Shown: piece by piece, positions 26,753-35,155 of the stretch
How the letters are laid out: each line of letters begins with the position of its first letter
Position numbering within the stretch: the first letter of the stretch is position 1
Source: MFD04580-c1 sp963702995
GTDB taxonomy: Bacteria; Planctomycetota; Phycisphaerae; Tepidisphaerales; Tepidisphaeraceae
DNA length: 64,000 nt
Direction: 5' to 3'
NCBI GenBank assembly: GCA_963702995.1
Contig: OY969783.1
Coordinates: 3,038,001-3,102,000, forward strand
Made by a program: the position numbers and the translations under genes
The notes under the pieces: generated by a model
Seen by the model: the letters and a program-made list of their open reading frames with translations, nothing else
Databases searched by the model: none
What the model was told of the DNA's origin: nothing

Positions 26753-26775
26753 AAAGCCTCGCGTGAAAGCGAGGC
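26753..26775 (-). terminator. Hairpin terminator (minus strand)
   Basis: Perfect stem GCCTCGC/GCGAGGC with the six-base loop GTGAAA, nine bases past the stop codon of the gene ending at 26784. The following T tract is weak (CTTTCC). Confidence 0.5.
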
Positions 26776-26783
26776 GAAAGGAC

Positions 26784-27185
26784 TCATGGTTCGAAAAGCC
26801 ACTCGGCGAACGGAAGGACGGGCGAGGGCTCGTCTTGATCCGTTAACTCCTCCGGCGACAACTCGGAGGCCCCGGATTTGTTCTCTTCCAACATGCCGCA
26901 AAGGAACGTCTCGTATAACGCGGCGATGTGAAAGATGTCCCGGGTGATCATGCAACGGAGCGCCAGGCGAGGGTGATCGGGAAGCGGGACGAGCAGACCT
27001 TGAAGGGTTTCCTCTGCGACCTGGATCTTGGCGTTGCGCTCCTTCAGCTTTTGACGGAGGTCGTCGAGCGACCAAAGCAGGTCGTCGTCCAACTCTCTTG
27101 CAACGGCTCGAAGCTCGGCGTCCAGCATCGGCTGGCTTACGCCGTGCCGCGGATCAAATCGGCGGGCAAGTCTGCGTCGGGGCAT
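26784..27185 (-). CDS. Hypothetical helical protein of the mobile element
   Basis: 133 residues with GGAG upstream of the ATG. The N terminus is basic ('MPRRRLARRFDPRHG'); the middle is a likely coiled coil ('LDAELRAVARELDDDLLWSLDDLRQKLKERNAKIQVAEETL'); the tail is acidic. No domain recognised. It has a downstream hairpin, and so is probably transcribed alone. Confidence 0.5.
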   Translation of the reverse strand: MPRRRLARRFDPRHGVSQPMLDAELRAVARELDDDLLWSLDDLRQKLKERNAKIQVAEETLQGLLVPLPDHPRLALRCMITRDIFHIAALYETFLCGMLEENKSGASELSPEELTDQDEPSPVLPFAEWLFEP

Positions 27186-27344
27186 GAGAACTCCATCCCG
27201 GAATCGCTCCGGGGTGATGGGTGCAGGACGCCCGCCTCACATCAAGACGGGCCTCGTCGCATTCACCACTGCTGATAATTCCGACCACGAGCCCGGTCGC
27301 TCTCCAAACGCCGGACGCACCTGGAGCCCGCGCAGGGTTAAGGG

Positions 27345-27533
27345 TCAGAAATTCTCAGGCTCCAACTGATATCGAAGGCGCCCGGGTGGCGGGAGGTTGC
27401 CTTTGAGGTCAATGAGGTGCTTTTCGACGTGACCGAGGCGCCGGATAATGTCGTCGAGCTTCTGTTCGACAGTGATTGGCCTGGGGCGGGGCGGCCGATT
27501 GAAGCCTGATGTGTTGTTGGTCTGAGAATCCAT
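27345..27533 (-). CDS. Small helical protein
   Basis: 62 residues from the ATG at 27533 (an upstream TTG is also possible). Pro/Arg-rich start, then a helix 'VEQKLDDIIRRLGHVEKHLIDLKG' with heptad spacing. It lies 12 bases downstream of a gene for another coiled-coil protein that shares the 'LDDI.R' pattern, so the two may interact or be diverged duplicates. Function unknown. Confidence 0.45.
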   Translation of the reverse strand: MDSQTNNTSGFNRPPRPRPITVEQKLDDIIRRLGHVEKHLIDLKGNLPPPGRLRYQLEPENF

Positions 27534-27544
27534 AGGCAATTGGC

Positions 27545-27766
27545 TTATCTGATCTCTAGCTTGGTCTTGATGACGCGGATGGTGTCCTCGAGAACTTCGA
27601 CCCGGCCGGAAAGGCCGCCCGTCTGGAGCTTTAAGTGGTCAATCCGGGAGATCGACTCACGCACGTCACCTCGGATGTCATCTAACTTGCGGTGAACCTC
27701 GTCGAAGCCCCGCCCGATCGCGAGGGCGAGCGCGTCAATTTTGTCGTCGGTGGTTTGGTTAGGCAT
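27545..27766 (-). CDS. Small coiled-coil protein
   Basis: 73 residues, almost all one heptad-repeat helix: 'IDALALAIGRGFDEVHRKLDDIRGDVRESISRIDHL', a short Gly break, then 'SGRVEVLEDTIRVIKTKLEI'. Such proteins are common and uninformative in mobile elements. It is paired with the gene that follows at 27533. No ribosome-binding site is evident. Confidence 0.5.
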   Translation of the reverse strand: MPNQTTDDKIDALALAIGRGFDEVHRKLDDIRGDVRESISRIDHLKLQTGGLSGRVEVLEDTIRVIKTKLEIR

Positions 27767-27974
27767 GGAAATATTGGGCTACTGATAATGCAAGATTATA
27801 ACATGCGACAAGCCGTCGGAACGCTCTAGGAAACGCGATGCTGGCGATGTCAAGGGGACGATTTGATCGGGCCAGGGATATAATGGAAGCTCGAACCGGG
27901 GCGCGAAACGCTCAGGTTCCGAATCAAGCCCCTGTTGCCCCGGCGGCTCCTCAACACACGGCATGTCGTCGGCA

Positions 27975-28012
27975 CGCGAACATCCTGTTTAGACCTGGGC
28001 AGGATGTTCGCG
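27975..28012. repeat. Perfect 13-bp inverted repeat upstream of transfer ATPase gene
   Basis: Arms CGCGAACATCCTG (27975-27987) and CAGGATGTTCGCG (28000-28012) around a 12-base AT-containing loop. It lies 73 bases before the ATG at 28085 and has no T tract on either side, which argues against a terminator. It could be an operator, or part of an origin of transfer. Confidence 0.7.
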
Positions 28013-28084
28013 CAGCGGCCGACCGGCTCCTGGGTCCCACCCTGACGCCGGTCGGCCCAGCGGAGCGGGGCTTGCTCCGGAACC

Positions 28085-29362
28085 ATGATTGAAGATCACA
28101 TGCCATACGTGGGGGTGCGCCGAGTCTGGGGAGGCGAACAACCTTTCTCGCTTCGGCGTGCCGATCGCCGCCAGCACGTCTACCTCGTCGGCAAGACCGG
28201 CGCCGGGAAGTCGTCGTTGCTAAAGAACCTGCTCCTGCAGGACATTGCCGCCGGAGCGGGGGTAGGGCTCATCGACCCACACGGCGACCTGGCCGAGGAG
28301 CTACTCGACCACATCCCCCCGTGGCGAACGGACCACGTCGTCTACTTCAACCCCGCCGACGTCGAATATCCGGTCGGCTTGAACCTGCTGTCTGGCGGCT
28401 CTGCTGCCGGAGGCCGGCATCTGGTCGCTTCGGGGATCGTCGCCGCCTTCAAGTCGATCTGGCGGGACTCCTGGGGCCCACGGCTCGAATACATCCTTTA
28501 CGCTGCCGCCGCGGCGCTTTTAGAGTGCCAAAATACGACCCTCCTCGGCATCCAGCGGATGTTGTCCGACGATCATTACCGCGACTGGGTGGTCCAGCAG
28601 GTGAAGGATCCGGCGGTACGGTCCTTCTGGGTCGATGAGTTCGGCCGCTACGACGCGAAGTTCCGGCGCGAGGCGATCGCCCCCATTCAGAACAAGGTCG
28701 GCCAACTCCTGATGGCCCCGGCCATTCGGCACATCCTCGGCCAGGTCCGCTCGGCCTTTGACCCCGCCTTTATCATGGACCACCGGCGCATCCTGATCGC
28801 CAACCTCGCCAAGGGGCGGCTGGGGGAGGACAAGGCGAACCTCCTGGGGGCGCTCCTCGTCACACAGTTTCAACTCGCGGCGATGGCTCGCGCGTCCGTA
28901 CCGGAGGAGGAGCGCGTTGACTTCGGGCTGTCGATCGACGAGTTCCACAACTTCACGACCGATGCCTTCGCGTCCATCCTCACGGAGAGCCGCAAGTACC
29001 GGCTCGGCCTGACGCTAAGCCACCAGTACACCGCCCAGCTCCCAGAGGTCGTGCGCGACGCGGTCTTCGGCAACGTCGGCACCCTCATTGCCTTCCGCGT
29101 AGGCGAGGCCGACGCCCGCCTCCTGGAGCGGGAGTTCGGCAACAGCTACGCCGCCAGCCAGTTCACCAGCCTCGACAATTACGAAATATGCGTGAAGACA
29201 CTCGTCAACGGTCGGCCGGCAGAGCCGTTCCTCGGCCGGACAGTGCCGCCGCTGGTGCGCCGGTATGGCCGGCGGAAGAACATCGTCCGTCGCTCGCGGG
29301 AGCGGTATGGGACTGCGCGGGCTACAGTCGAGGACAAGCTCGCCCGGTGGTTGAAGCGGTGA
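28085..29362 (+). CDS. Conjugative-transfer-type DNA-pumping ATPase (VirD4/TraG-like)
   Basis: 425-residue P-loop ATPase of the TraD/VirD4/HerA group, which couples or pumps DNA in conjugation. Walker A 'GKTGAGKSS' is at residues 36-44, followed by 'GVGLIDPHGDLAEELL'; Walker B is 'FGLSIDEFHNF'; a later 'YRLGLTLSHQYTAQLP' matches the sensor strand of this family. No N-terminal TM helices, so it is a soluble form like those in many mobilizable elements. Downstream, 53 bases away, is a Replic_Relax gene, a typical partner. A second, larger ATPase of the same group lies at 39.3 kb. Confidence 0.88.
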   Translation: MIEDHMPYVGVRRVWGGEQPFSLRRADRRQHVYLVGKTGAGKSSLLKNLLLQDIAAGAGVGLIDPHGDLAEELLDHIPPWRTDHVVYFNPADVEYPVGLNLLSGGSAAGGRHLVASGIVAAFKSIWRDSWGPRLEYILYAAAAALLECQNTTLLGIQRMLSDDHYRDWVVQQVKDPAVRSFWVDEFGRYDAKFRREAIAPIQNKVGQLLMAPAIRHILGQVRSAFDPAFIMDHRRILIANLAKGRLGEDKANLLGALLVTQFQLAAMARASVPEEERVDFGLSIDEFHNFTTDAFASILTESRKYRLGLTLSHQYTAQLPEVVRDAVFGNVGTLIAFRVGEADARLLEREFGNSYAASQFTSLDNYEICVKTLVNGRPAEPFLGRTVPPLVRRYGRRKNIVRRSRERYGTARATVEDKLARWLKR

Positions 29363-29415
29363 AAAAGAATCTCTGCGGAACGGGCCGCCTTCTCTCCCGT
29401 GTTACAATATAGTCA

Positions 29416-30455
29416 ATGCCTTCCATAACTGGGGGTAGTTTCAAGCCCGAAGGGGTCGAGCTCCAGGCCCGCGACGTCGCCTTGCTTCGCGGGCTGTTCG
29501 AGTCGCGGCTGATGACGCTCCGCCACGCCGCGGCTCTCTATTTCGACGGGCATGCCGAGGCGGCCAAGAAGCGCGTCCAGAAGCTGAAAGGTTCCGGCCT
29601 CGTCGCCGAGCGCCGCGCTGCGCCTACGAGCCTTCCATCCTCTTTCTCACCCGCCGGGCCTTTATGCTCCTCTTCGAACAGGGGCACCTAGCCGACTACC
29701 CTCGCCTGGGCTGGGAAAGCCTGGAGAAGCGAGCAAGGGTCTCCGAGCTGACGCTGCGCCACGAGCTAGCGGTAATGGACGTGAAAGCGGCAATGATCAC
29801 GGCCGTCATCAAGACGCCGGGACTGTCGGTGGCTGAGTTCTCGACTTGGCCGCTGCTCTATCAGTTCCGAGCGAGCCCGGGCGACGGCCCCGACGTCCTG
29901 GTGAAGCCCGACGGCTATGTCAGGATTTTGGAAAACAGGGGTCCAGACGAGGTGTATGAGCACACGTTCTTCATTGAGGTCGATCGCTCGACGGAGCCGC
30001 AGGAGACGCTGGCCCGTCGGGCCGCCTGTTACCTTGATTACTACCGTCGCGGCGGGCTGGCGGCGCGGAACGGCCAGCCACGCGAACAGTATAAGGAGTT
30101 TCCGTTCCGCGTTCTCATGGTTTTTCGCAATCCCGAACGACGGAACAATGTAGCAGATCGGCTACTCCGCAATCGACCCGCGATCTTGACTCTTACCTGG
30201 CTCACAACGCTACGAGACGTTCTCGCAAATTCTTCGAATGCGATTTGGATTAGGCCGGTCGATTATCGGCGGGCACTGGACGGCACTGCGTTCGAACCGT
30301 CACTTCACGGAAAGAATCCCGTGTACAGGCGACAGTCCGAGCGCGAAGCACTCGTAGACGCGAAGGTCGTGAAGTGGCGACTGATATCCAAAGAAGGGAG
30401 AGACCATACAGGTGACGAAAGAAAATCCACGCAACCTGAACGGGATAATCTTTAA
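29416..30455 (+). pseudogene. Replication-relaxation (Replic_Relax) family protein, frameshift near 29620
   Basis: The N-terminal winged-helix part ('DVALLRGLFESRLMTLRHAAALYFDGHAEAAKKRVQKLKGSGLVAERR') is in one frame. After bases 29615-29625 the other frame continues 'YEPSILFLTRRAFMLLFEQGHL', then 'RVSELTLRHELAVMDVKAAM' and the nuclease-like core 'PDGYVRI...FFIEVDRSTEPQETLARRAACYLDYYR'. This layout is that of plasmid Replic_Relax proteins. One extra base, for example a C in GCGCCTACG, would restore the whole protein. It follows the transfer ATPase and presumably acts with it on DNA. Confidence 0.8.
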
Positions 30456-30516
30456 GAGGTTTAATCTGATGGCTGAAATAGTACAGCAATACATTAATCA
30501 TAAGGTGTAATATTAT

Positions 30517-30753
30517 ATGAACATACAAAACGCGAAGGAGGCAACAGAAGTCGAAGAGCTAAGGCAAACAACTATAACAAATGAAACGCCGCCTGTATCC
30601 GGGCTTTCAAAGGCACGGGCGTGGTATTCTAAATACTACAATGCGAATCTTAATCGACGACCCGGCCTACACTTGGCCGTCTTAATCTTGGTTCTCCTCA
30701 TACTCTATCTGTTAGCATCTATATTTCTTCACGCCGGCTCTTATAGCAATTAA
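30517..30753 (+). CDS. Small single-TM protein
   Basis: 78 residues: a polar N-terminal half with 'VEELRQTTITNETPPVSGLSKARAWYSKYYN' and one TM helix 'GLHLAVLILVLLILYLLASIFLH' near the C terminus. The gene and its 5' flank are clearly AT-richer than the neighbours, which suggests separate origin. Possibly cargo of the mobile element. No function assigned. Confidence 0.5.
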   Translation: MNIQNAKEATEVEELRQTTITNETPPVSGLSKARAWYSKYYNANLNRRPGLHLAVLILVLLILYLLASIFLHAGSYSN

Positions 30754-30784
30754 GAGAGGAACCGTTCGCCTCCCCAGAGCTGAA

Positions 30785-31318
30785 TCAGGTCTTGACGGGG
30801 GCAGGCTCGGAACTGAAGCGAACCACAATCGGATCGCCTTTCGTCGTAGCGCCCAGAATCACTTCCTGTAAGAGGATAGATGACGCATCGTAGAGACTAA
30901 AACCCGTCAGTGCAGCACGCACTGTCGTAAGGCTGACTTTAAATCCGGCCCGAGCAACGGCCTGCACAATGGAATTCTCCGACGTCACACTCTGTGCCAA
31001 ACTTAGAAAATCAAGCACAATAGCCTTGGCGGCATCGCGTCGGCCGAGCTTAGAATCAGCCACGGAGACTAAATCACCGATCATATTGTTCAAAGCTGGA
31101 ATGCTCTCAATATCCTGCAGAAGGGAGATAATGGTTGTAGGATTCGGCAAAGGGACATTAAATATGTCGAGAAGAAGATTGCAGATGTTCACGCCGGCGG
31201 CCAGAAAATCGAATTTCATTGACACAGTTATGACCTGTCCGCTGTTGCTGAAAGCGGCCGTCAGAGCGTCCACAGAATTTGGCCCGATCATTCCGTTCGC
31301 TGCAAGGCGACCTTCCAA
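30785..31318 (-). CDS. Hypothetical protein, perhaps the C-terminal part of the upstream surface protein
   Basis: 177 residues from a TTG; the frame is open further back to 'DSAGDKLISYPSTLEGRLAANGMIGPN'. It is a helical protein with many Asn, Ser and Val and no known family. The stop of the large surface-protein gene (31356) lies in the other frame just before it. A +1 shift at the TTC AAC TGA GAT-like junction would join 'LWLHLTFN' to 'DSAGDKLISYP' in one chain. It may therefore be a separate coupled gene or the tail of the same protein. Confidence 0.5.
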   Translation of the reverse strand: MEGRLAANGMIGPNSVDALTAAFSNSGQVITVSMKFDFLAAGVNICNLLLDIFNVPLPNPTTIISLLQDIESIPALNNMIGDLVSVADSKLGRRDAAKAIVLDFLSLAQSVTSENSIVQAVARAGFKVSLTTVRAALTGFSLYDASSILLQEVILGATTKGDPIVVRFSSEPAPVKT

Positions 31319-31355
31319 CGTGGACGGATAGGAAATCAGTTTGTCGCCCGCAGAA

Positions 31356-33977
31356 TCAGTTGAACGTCAGGTGCAGCCAAAGCGACACCCCGTTTGAAAC
31401 ATTTAGGTTTGCCCGGAATGGAGATGTCGATAAAATCTTGAGGTCGCCAGTGGCCAGCCCGAACGCCTGCGTGTCATCCACGGTCACCTGAAGCCCACTT
31501 GGTCGATCGATGACTACGTTTACGGAAGTAGCGGAACTCCAATCCCCCCTGCTGTCTTCCGCCCTTGCGAAGTAGAGATAAGAACCTTGGGTGACAAAAC
31601 GCGTATGGAACGGCGCCGAGACCCAGTTTCTACCCTCGAAGCTACCGGTCGCAACCACAGGATCGTGAGAATCCCACTTGCCGTTGCCGTTACCGTCGCG
31701 ATAGAACTTTACGGCAGTAATTGGGTATTTCCCTGCAACACCCTCTGCAGCCAATGTGAACGATGCGCCCTGGGGAACATGATTCGGTGTAGCGACAAGA
31801 CGCCCGATTGTCGGCGGCAGAAAAGCCGTCGTAAATGACGCCACGCTCGACCATCGGCCGTATGAGTTGCCGCGACCCTTTACTGCCCAGTAGTAAGTTG
31901 TGCCAGCTTTCAGGCCGGCAGGCGGTTCGAAAGTGGTTCCAGAAGGTGTGCTATTGATGACGACTGTCGCGCCGCCGTGAACAGCCGACGGGTTGTTCGG
32001 GATGTCGGATCTCTTCGACGCAATCATGATTCGGTAGGACGTAGCACCTTCGACGGAGGTCCAATGAAAGCTTGAGGTGACTGGCACGTTTGCGGCGCTT
32101 CCACTGGGCGTTAGGAGACGTGGCGCTGAAAGGAATGTTGTTGGGGTTGGGGTCGGTGTTGGGGTCGGGGTCGGGGTTGGAGTCGGGGTCGGTGTTGTGG
32201 GAACAGATAGGCTCAAGTCGTCGAGAGCGGGGTAGGTGAGCGACGCTGACCTCGAATCAGGTCCGCTGCTAAAATAGGCAAAGTTGTTACCCTTGCTCGC
32301 AATCGAGTAGGCGGGAAAGCTGAATTCGTAGTGGTTGACGCCGTCGCTCACGTCGCCCTGAACGCTCCCGTCTGGGAGCACGGTGAATAGTGTGTTGAAC
32401 GACGACCCGAACTGAAAGGACGGGGTTACGGAGGCCACCTTCGTTCCGCCGTCAATTAATGTGATTGTTGAATCGGTGTATGTCTGGTCACCTCTTGTAA
32501 ACTCAAGACCATACCCGTTCCCAACGTGCCCATCGTTCTGGGCGACAAGATAGCTGTCGTAGCGGTCTGCCAGGCCGCCAAAGCCGTTTTCATCAAAGAG
32601 AGTTGCGGAGACGGTGAGACCGTTTGCCAGAGGCGCCGGCCGGCAGATGCCGGCGAATTGATTCGCACTAGTTCCCGAAAGCCGGCCGGTCTGGATGGAG
32701 AGGTTTCCGTTCACGTTACCGGAGGTGTCCGTCCAGCCGTTTCCGGCGCTTGCCGAGTCGGGGCGGTCAAAGTTGTCAGTGAACGGTAAGGGCGTGGGGG
32801 TCGGCGTGAGCGGCGTGAGCAGGAAAGAATGGGACTGACCACCAATCGTACCGACACCAATGATCTGTCCACCGCTGCTGATGCCGTCTGCCTGCTGCAG
32901 CGTCCACCCGGCCCCTGAACTGTCTAAAAGCAGATTGAGATCGGCAATCGTCCCGTCGGCGTACACAAAGGCGTGGGTCTGAGCGTCGCCAGTTACATCC
33001 GAGAAACCAACGATCGATCCGCCGTTATTAATGCTCGTCGCCCTACTCGAAGTCCCCCCGAGCGTGCCGAGATCGGACATGTTGCCGTTCGCATACAGAA
33101 AGGCGTGAGTGCCAGTGCCGGATGCGGCGGTGTCATACCCTACAACGGCGTTGGAGTTGTTAATATCTGTCGGCGTAGTGTGGTAAAGGTCGGCGCCGAG
33201 GTTTGGAAGATCCGTTCTCGCGCCGTCCGCTGACCAAAGAAGGCCTTGCGCCCGGGCATCGAAAATCAGATAGCCTACGGTGATTCCGGAGTCATTGATC
33301 GACGTCGCCCACGAGTTCCACACGCCGCTCGGGAGCGAAACTTCTGGTGCGCTCGCCGGCCACTTCACGGCATCATTGCGAGTGCTTCCAACCACGTCGC
33401 CGACATTATTAATAGCCGTTGCCCCGGCGTTTCGAGCGCCGGGCGACGGCAGTTGGTAGCCAGCGGCCGGAGTCCAGACAAAAGGCTCTGAAAGTCCGTT
33501 ATCCGTACGCAATGTACCCGTAACGGTTTCGCTGTTGTTGATAGCAGAAGCCGCGGCGGACACGATCGTGCCGCCAGAAAGAGAATTGCTGGAATCCTGC
33601 GGCAACGCACCGAGTCTGCTCATTCCTGAAGATGCGGACCAGATGAACGGTCCATTGGAATCGTTCCCGACAAGCTGCCCCTGGTCATTGATGCCGGCGA
33701 CCGTGTTACCTGCTCCAAGATCGGTAAGCGTATACGCCGCCGCCGACAAGAGCTGCCGCCGCTCAAGAGGCTCAATCAACCAAGCGAATCCGTGATATGA
33801 ATCACACGCCTGCGAATGAAAGCTTGATCCGCGCGATCTAGAAGTAAGCTTTGCCCGAGATAGCGATTTAAACCTGCCCAAGTGGCCCTCCCTGTTGTAA
33901 CCACATGATAACCGGCCAAACGATTCGCTGGCGGCTTGTCGGAGAACTAGAGTGACGACAATCTCATTGGTGGTCAA
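31356..33977 (-). CDS. Planctomycete extracellular protein with HAF repeats
   Basis: 873 residues from a TTG; no closer ATG precedes the motif 'LEPLERRQLLSA' near residue 69, which marks surface or exported proteins of planctomycetes. Next come about 300 residues of HAF-type repeats ('HAFLYANGNMSDLGTLGGTSSRATSINNGGSIVG', 'HAFVYADGTIADLN'), then a concanavalin-like region, a Thr-Pro linker of about ten TP pairs (bases 32137-32196) and a fibronectin-III-like domain ('SSFHWTSVEGATSYRIMI...GTTYYWAVKGRG'). It is likely a secreted or wall-attached adhesin-like protein. It sits inside the mobile element as cargo. The end may be affected by a frameshift (see the next gene downstream). Confidence 0.75.
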   Translation of the reverse strand: MTTNEIVVTLVLRQAASESFGRLSCGYNREGHLGRFKSLSRAKLTSRSRGSSFHSQACDSYHGFAWLIEPLERRQLLSAAAYTLTDLGAGNTVAGINDQGQLVGNDSNGPFIWSASSGMSRLGALPQDSSNSLSGGTIVSAAASAINNSETVTGTLRTDNGLSEPFVWTPAAGYQLPSPGARNAGATAINNVGDVVGSTRNDAVKWPASAPEVSLPSGVWNSWATSINDSGITVGYLIFDARAQGLLWSADGARTDLPNLGADLYHTTPTDINNSNAVVGYDTAASGTGTHAFLYANGNMSDLGTLGGTSSRATSINNGGSIVGFSDVTGDAQTHAFVYADGTIADLNLLLDSSGAGWTLQQADGISSGGQIIGVGTIGGQSHSFLLTPLTPTPTPLPFTDNFDRPDSASAGNGWTDTSGNVNGNLSIQTGRLSGTSANQFAGICRPAPLANGLTVSATLFDENGFGGLADRYDSYLVAQNDGHVGNGYGLEFTRGDQTYTDSTITLIDGGTKVASVTPSFQFGSSFNTLFTVLPDGSVQGDVSDGVNHYEFSFPAYSIASKGNNFAYFSSGPDSRSASLTYPALDDLSLSVPTTPTPTPTPTPTPTPTPTPTTFLSAPRLLTPSGSAANVPVTSSFHWTSVEGATSYRIMIASKRSDIPNNPSAVHGGATVVINSTPSGTTFEPPAGLKAGTTYYWAVKGRGNSYGRWSSVASFTTAFLPPTIGRLVATPNHVPQGASFTLAAEGVAGKYPITAVKFYRDGNGNGKWDSHDPVVATGSFEGRNWVSAPFHTRFVTQGSYLYFARAEDSRGDWSSATSVNVVIDRPSGLQVTVDDTQAFGLATGDLKILSTSPFRANLNVSNGVSLWLHLTFN

Positions 33978-34066
33978 TGCAGGTCACCGAAAATTAGGGA
34001 AAGTTAGCGCAAGAACGCGTCACATCGCCTCCGCTCGCCCCACACGTGGGTTGGTAGGGTTGCTGG

Positions 34067-34198
34067 TCATTTTCGATCGCTTCCCGAGGTCGGTGCTGGT
34101 CCCGGTTTCGCGGGGGACTCCTTGGGTCCAGGCTTCGCCCGAGTATCGGGCTGGGGCTTCGTAGGCAATCCGCCGCCATGGTCATTTCCGTTGAACAT
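34067..34198 (-). CDS. Very small proline-rich protein
   Basis: 43 residues (MFNGNDHGGGLPTKPQPDTR...), Pro-, Lys- and Gly-rich, ending in SDRK. AGGAAG lies six bases before the ATG and the start overlaps the 3' end of the preceding membrane-protein gene by 17 bases, the pattern of a coupled downstream gene. Low complexity prevents a family call. Confidence 0.35.
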   Translation of the reverse strand: MFNGNDHGGGLPTKPQPDTRAKPGPKESPAKPGPAPTSGSDRK

Positions 34199-34745
34199 GA
34201 GCACTTCCTTTCCGTAATTGTTCAGCTGACAGGCCGATCAACCGGCCGGTGCGAAGGTAATATTTTTCGAGTGCATCTCGTGAAGCGACGAAAAGCACGA
34301 GCAAGACGACCGCGACAACCGCGTCCGTCGTAAAGCCGAGAAAAGGCAACGTCCCGAGGGCTCGATTGACTGCGTAGGCCAGCAAGACGGCCAGCAGCGT
34401 GTTGCCGCAGAACTCGTAGTACCGAAAATGGTTCTGCACCAAGTAGTCGAACCCCCCCAGCACGTGCCCCAACTGCGCGTCATCCCAGACCGGCCGCTTC
34501 ACACCGGTCCATCGGTGGATTCGATCGATGAGGAACCACCGGAAGCAGCTCAGGATCAACCCGACGGCGGTCGCGCCCAAGACCGCGTAGAGCGGCGGCG
34601 CCAGCCCGAGATCGTTCTGACTCACCGGCCGCAGCCACTGGGCGACGGCGGGGAACAGGGGCGTCAAGCCCGCCAAGCCGATAAATCCTGGTAACACGTA
34701 CGCGATGATGAGGCCGAATTGGCCGTTGCTGGACGTCCCTTGCAT
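34182..34745 (-). CDS. Integral membrane protein of unknown function
   Basis: 187 residues from the ATG at 34745. An upstream GTG (34814) lies in an operator-like palindrome and ahead of the -10 box described below, so it is unlikely to be the start. Four or five TM segments: 'FGLIIAYVLPGFIGLAGLTPLF', 'PPLYAVLGATAVGLILSCFRWFL', 'TLLAVLLAYAVNRALGTLPFLG' and 'AVVAVVLLVLFVASRDALEKYYL'. The pattern 'DDAQLGHVLGGFDYLVQNHFRYYEFCGNTLLA' recalls a family of membrane proteins seen beside defence or plasmid genes, but the family name is not known to me. Divergent from an XRE regulator. Confidence 0.6.
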   Translation of the reverse strand: MQGTSSNGQFGLIIAYVLPGFIGLAGLTPLFPAVAQWLRPVSQNDLGLAPPLYAVLGATAVGLILSCFRWFLIDRIHRWTGVKRPVWDDAQLGHVLGGFDYLVQNHFRYYEFCGNTLLAVLLAYAVNRALGTLPFLGFTTDAVVAVVLLVLFVASRDALEKYYLRTGRLIGLSAEQLRKGSAHVQRK

Positions 34746-34799
34746 GGGTTTGTGGGTCGAAGCGCCGCCCGCAACGTGCGGGCGCACCTGATGAGCCCT

Positions 34800-34830
34800 A
34801 TTCTCGCTTGACACGCATCTAGTGTCAAGC
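34800..34830 (-). promoter_or_regulatory. Promoter with operator-like palindrome
   Basis: Perfect 9-bp inverted repeat GCTTGACAC (34806-34814) and GTGTCAAGC (34822-34830). On the minus strand the right arm contains TTGACA, then 17 bases, then GAGAAT, a good sigma-70 promoter for the membrane-protein gene at 34745. The palindrome covers the -35 and the spacer, so binding by the divergent XRE protein would block this promoter. The left arm also offers a plus-strand TTGACA for the XRE gene, with a weak -10. Confidence 0.6.
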
Positions 34831-34856
34831 CGTTACCCGATGATCCTTCCGGGACG

Positions 34857-35102
34857 GTGCCGACCAAAGCCCAACATCACGCCGGCTACGCTTCGATCCC
34901 TCCGTTTCTCCGACAGCTCCGTGAGGAGGCACAATTGACCCAGCGGCAAATCGGTGCCGCGTGCCGGCGGCCGCAGTCGTGGGTCTACAACTGTGAAAGC
35001 GGGAACCGCCGAGTTAACGTGGCGGAGTTCGCGATGTGGTGCCTTGCCTGCGGGGTGAGGCCCGCCGACGCGATTCGCCGGGTTGGGCTCAACGGCTCTT
35101 AA
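34857..35102 (+). CDS. XRE-family HTH regulator
   Basis: 81 residues from a GTG; nearly all one Cro/CI-type HTH: 'FLRQLREEAQLTQRQIGAACRRPQSWVYNCESGNRRVNVAEFAMWCLACGV'. It is divergent from the membrane-protein gene with a palindrome in between, so self- and neighbour-regulation is likely. A bidirectional terminator (35128-35149) follows. Confidence 0.8.
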   Translation: MPTKAQHHAGYASIPPFLRQLREEAQLTQRQIGAACRRPQSWVYNCESGNRRVNVAEFAMWCLACGVRPADAIRRVGLNGS

Positions 35103-35127
35103 GAAGCTTGAATCGGGCCACAGAAAA

Positions 35128-35149
35128 GGGCGATCCGGTGGGATCGCCC
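35128..35149. terminator. Bidirectional terminator between XRE and primase genes
   Basis: Perfect 9-bp stem GGGCGATCC/GGATCGCCC with loop GGTG between two convergent stop codons (35102 and 35156). On the minus strand TTTTC follows; on the plus strand the T tract is poor. Confidence 0.7.
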
Positions 35150-35155
35150 TGAAGT

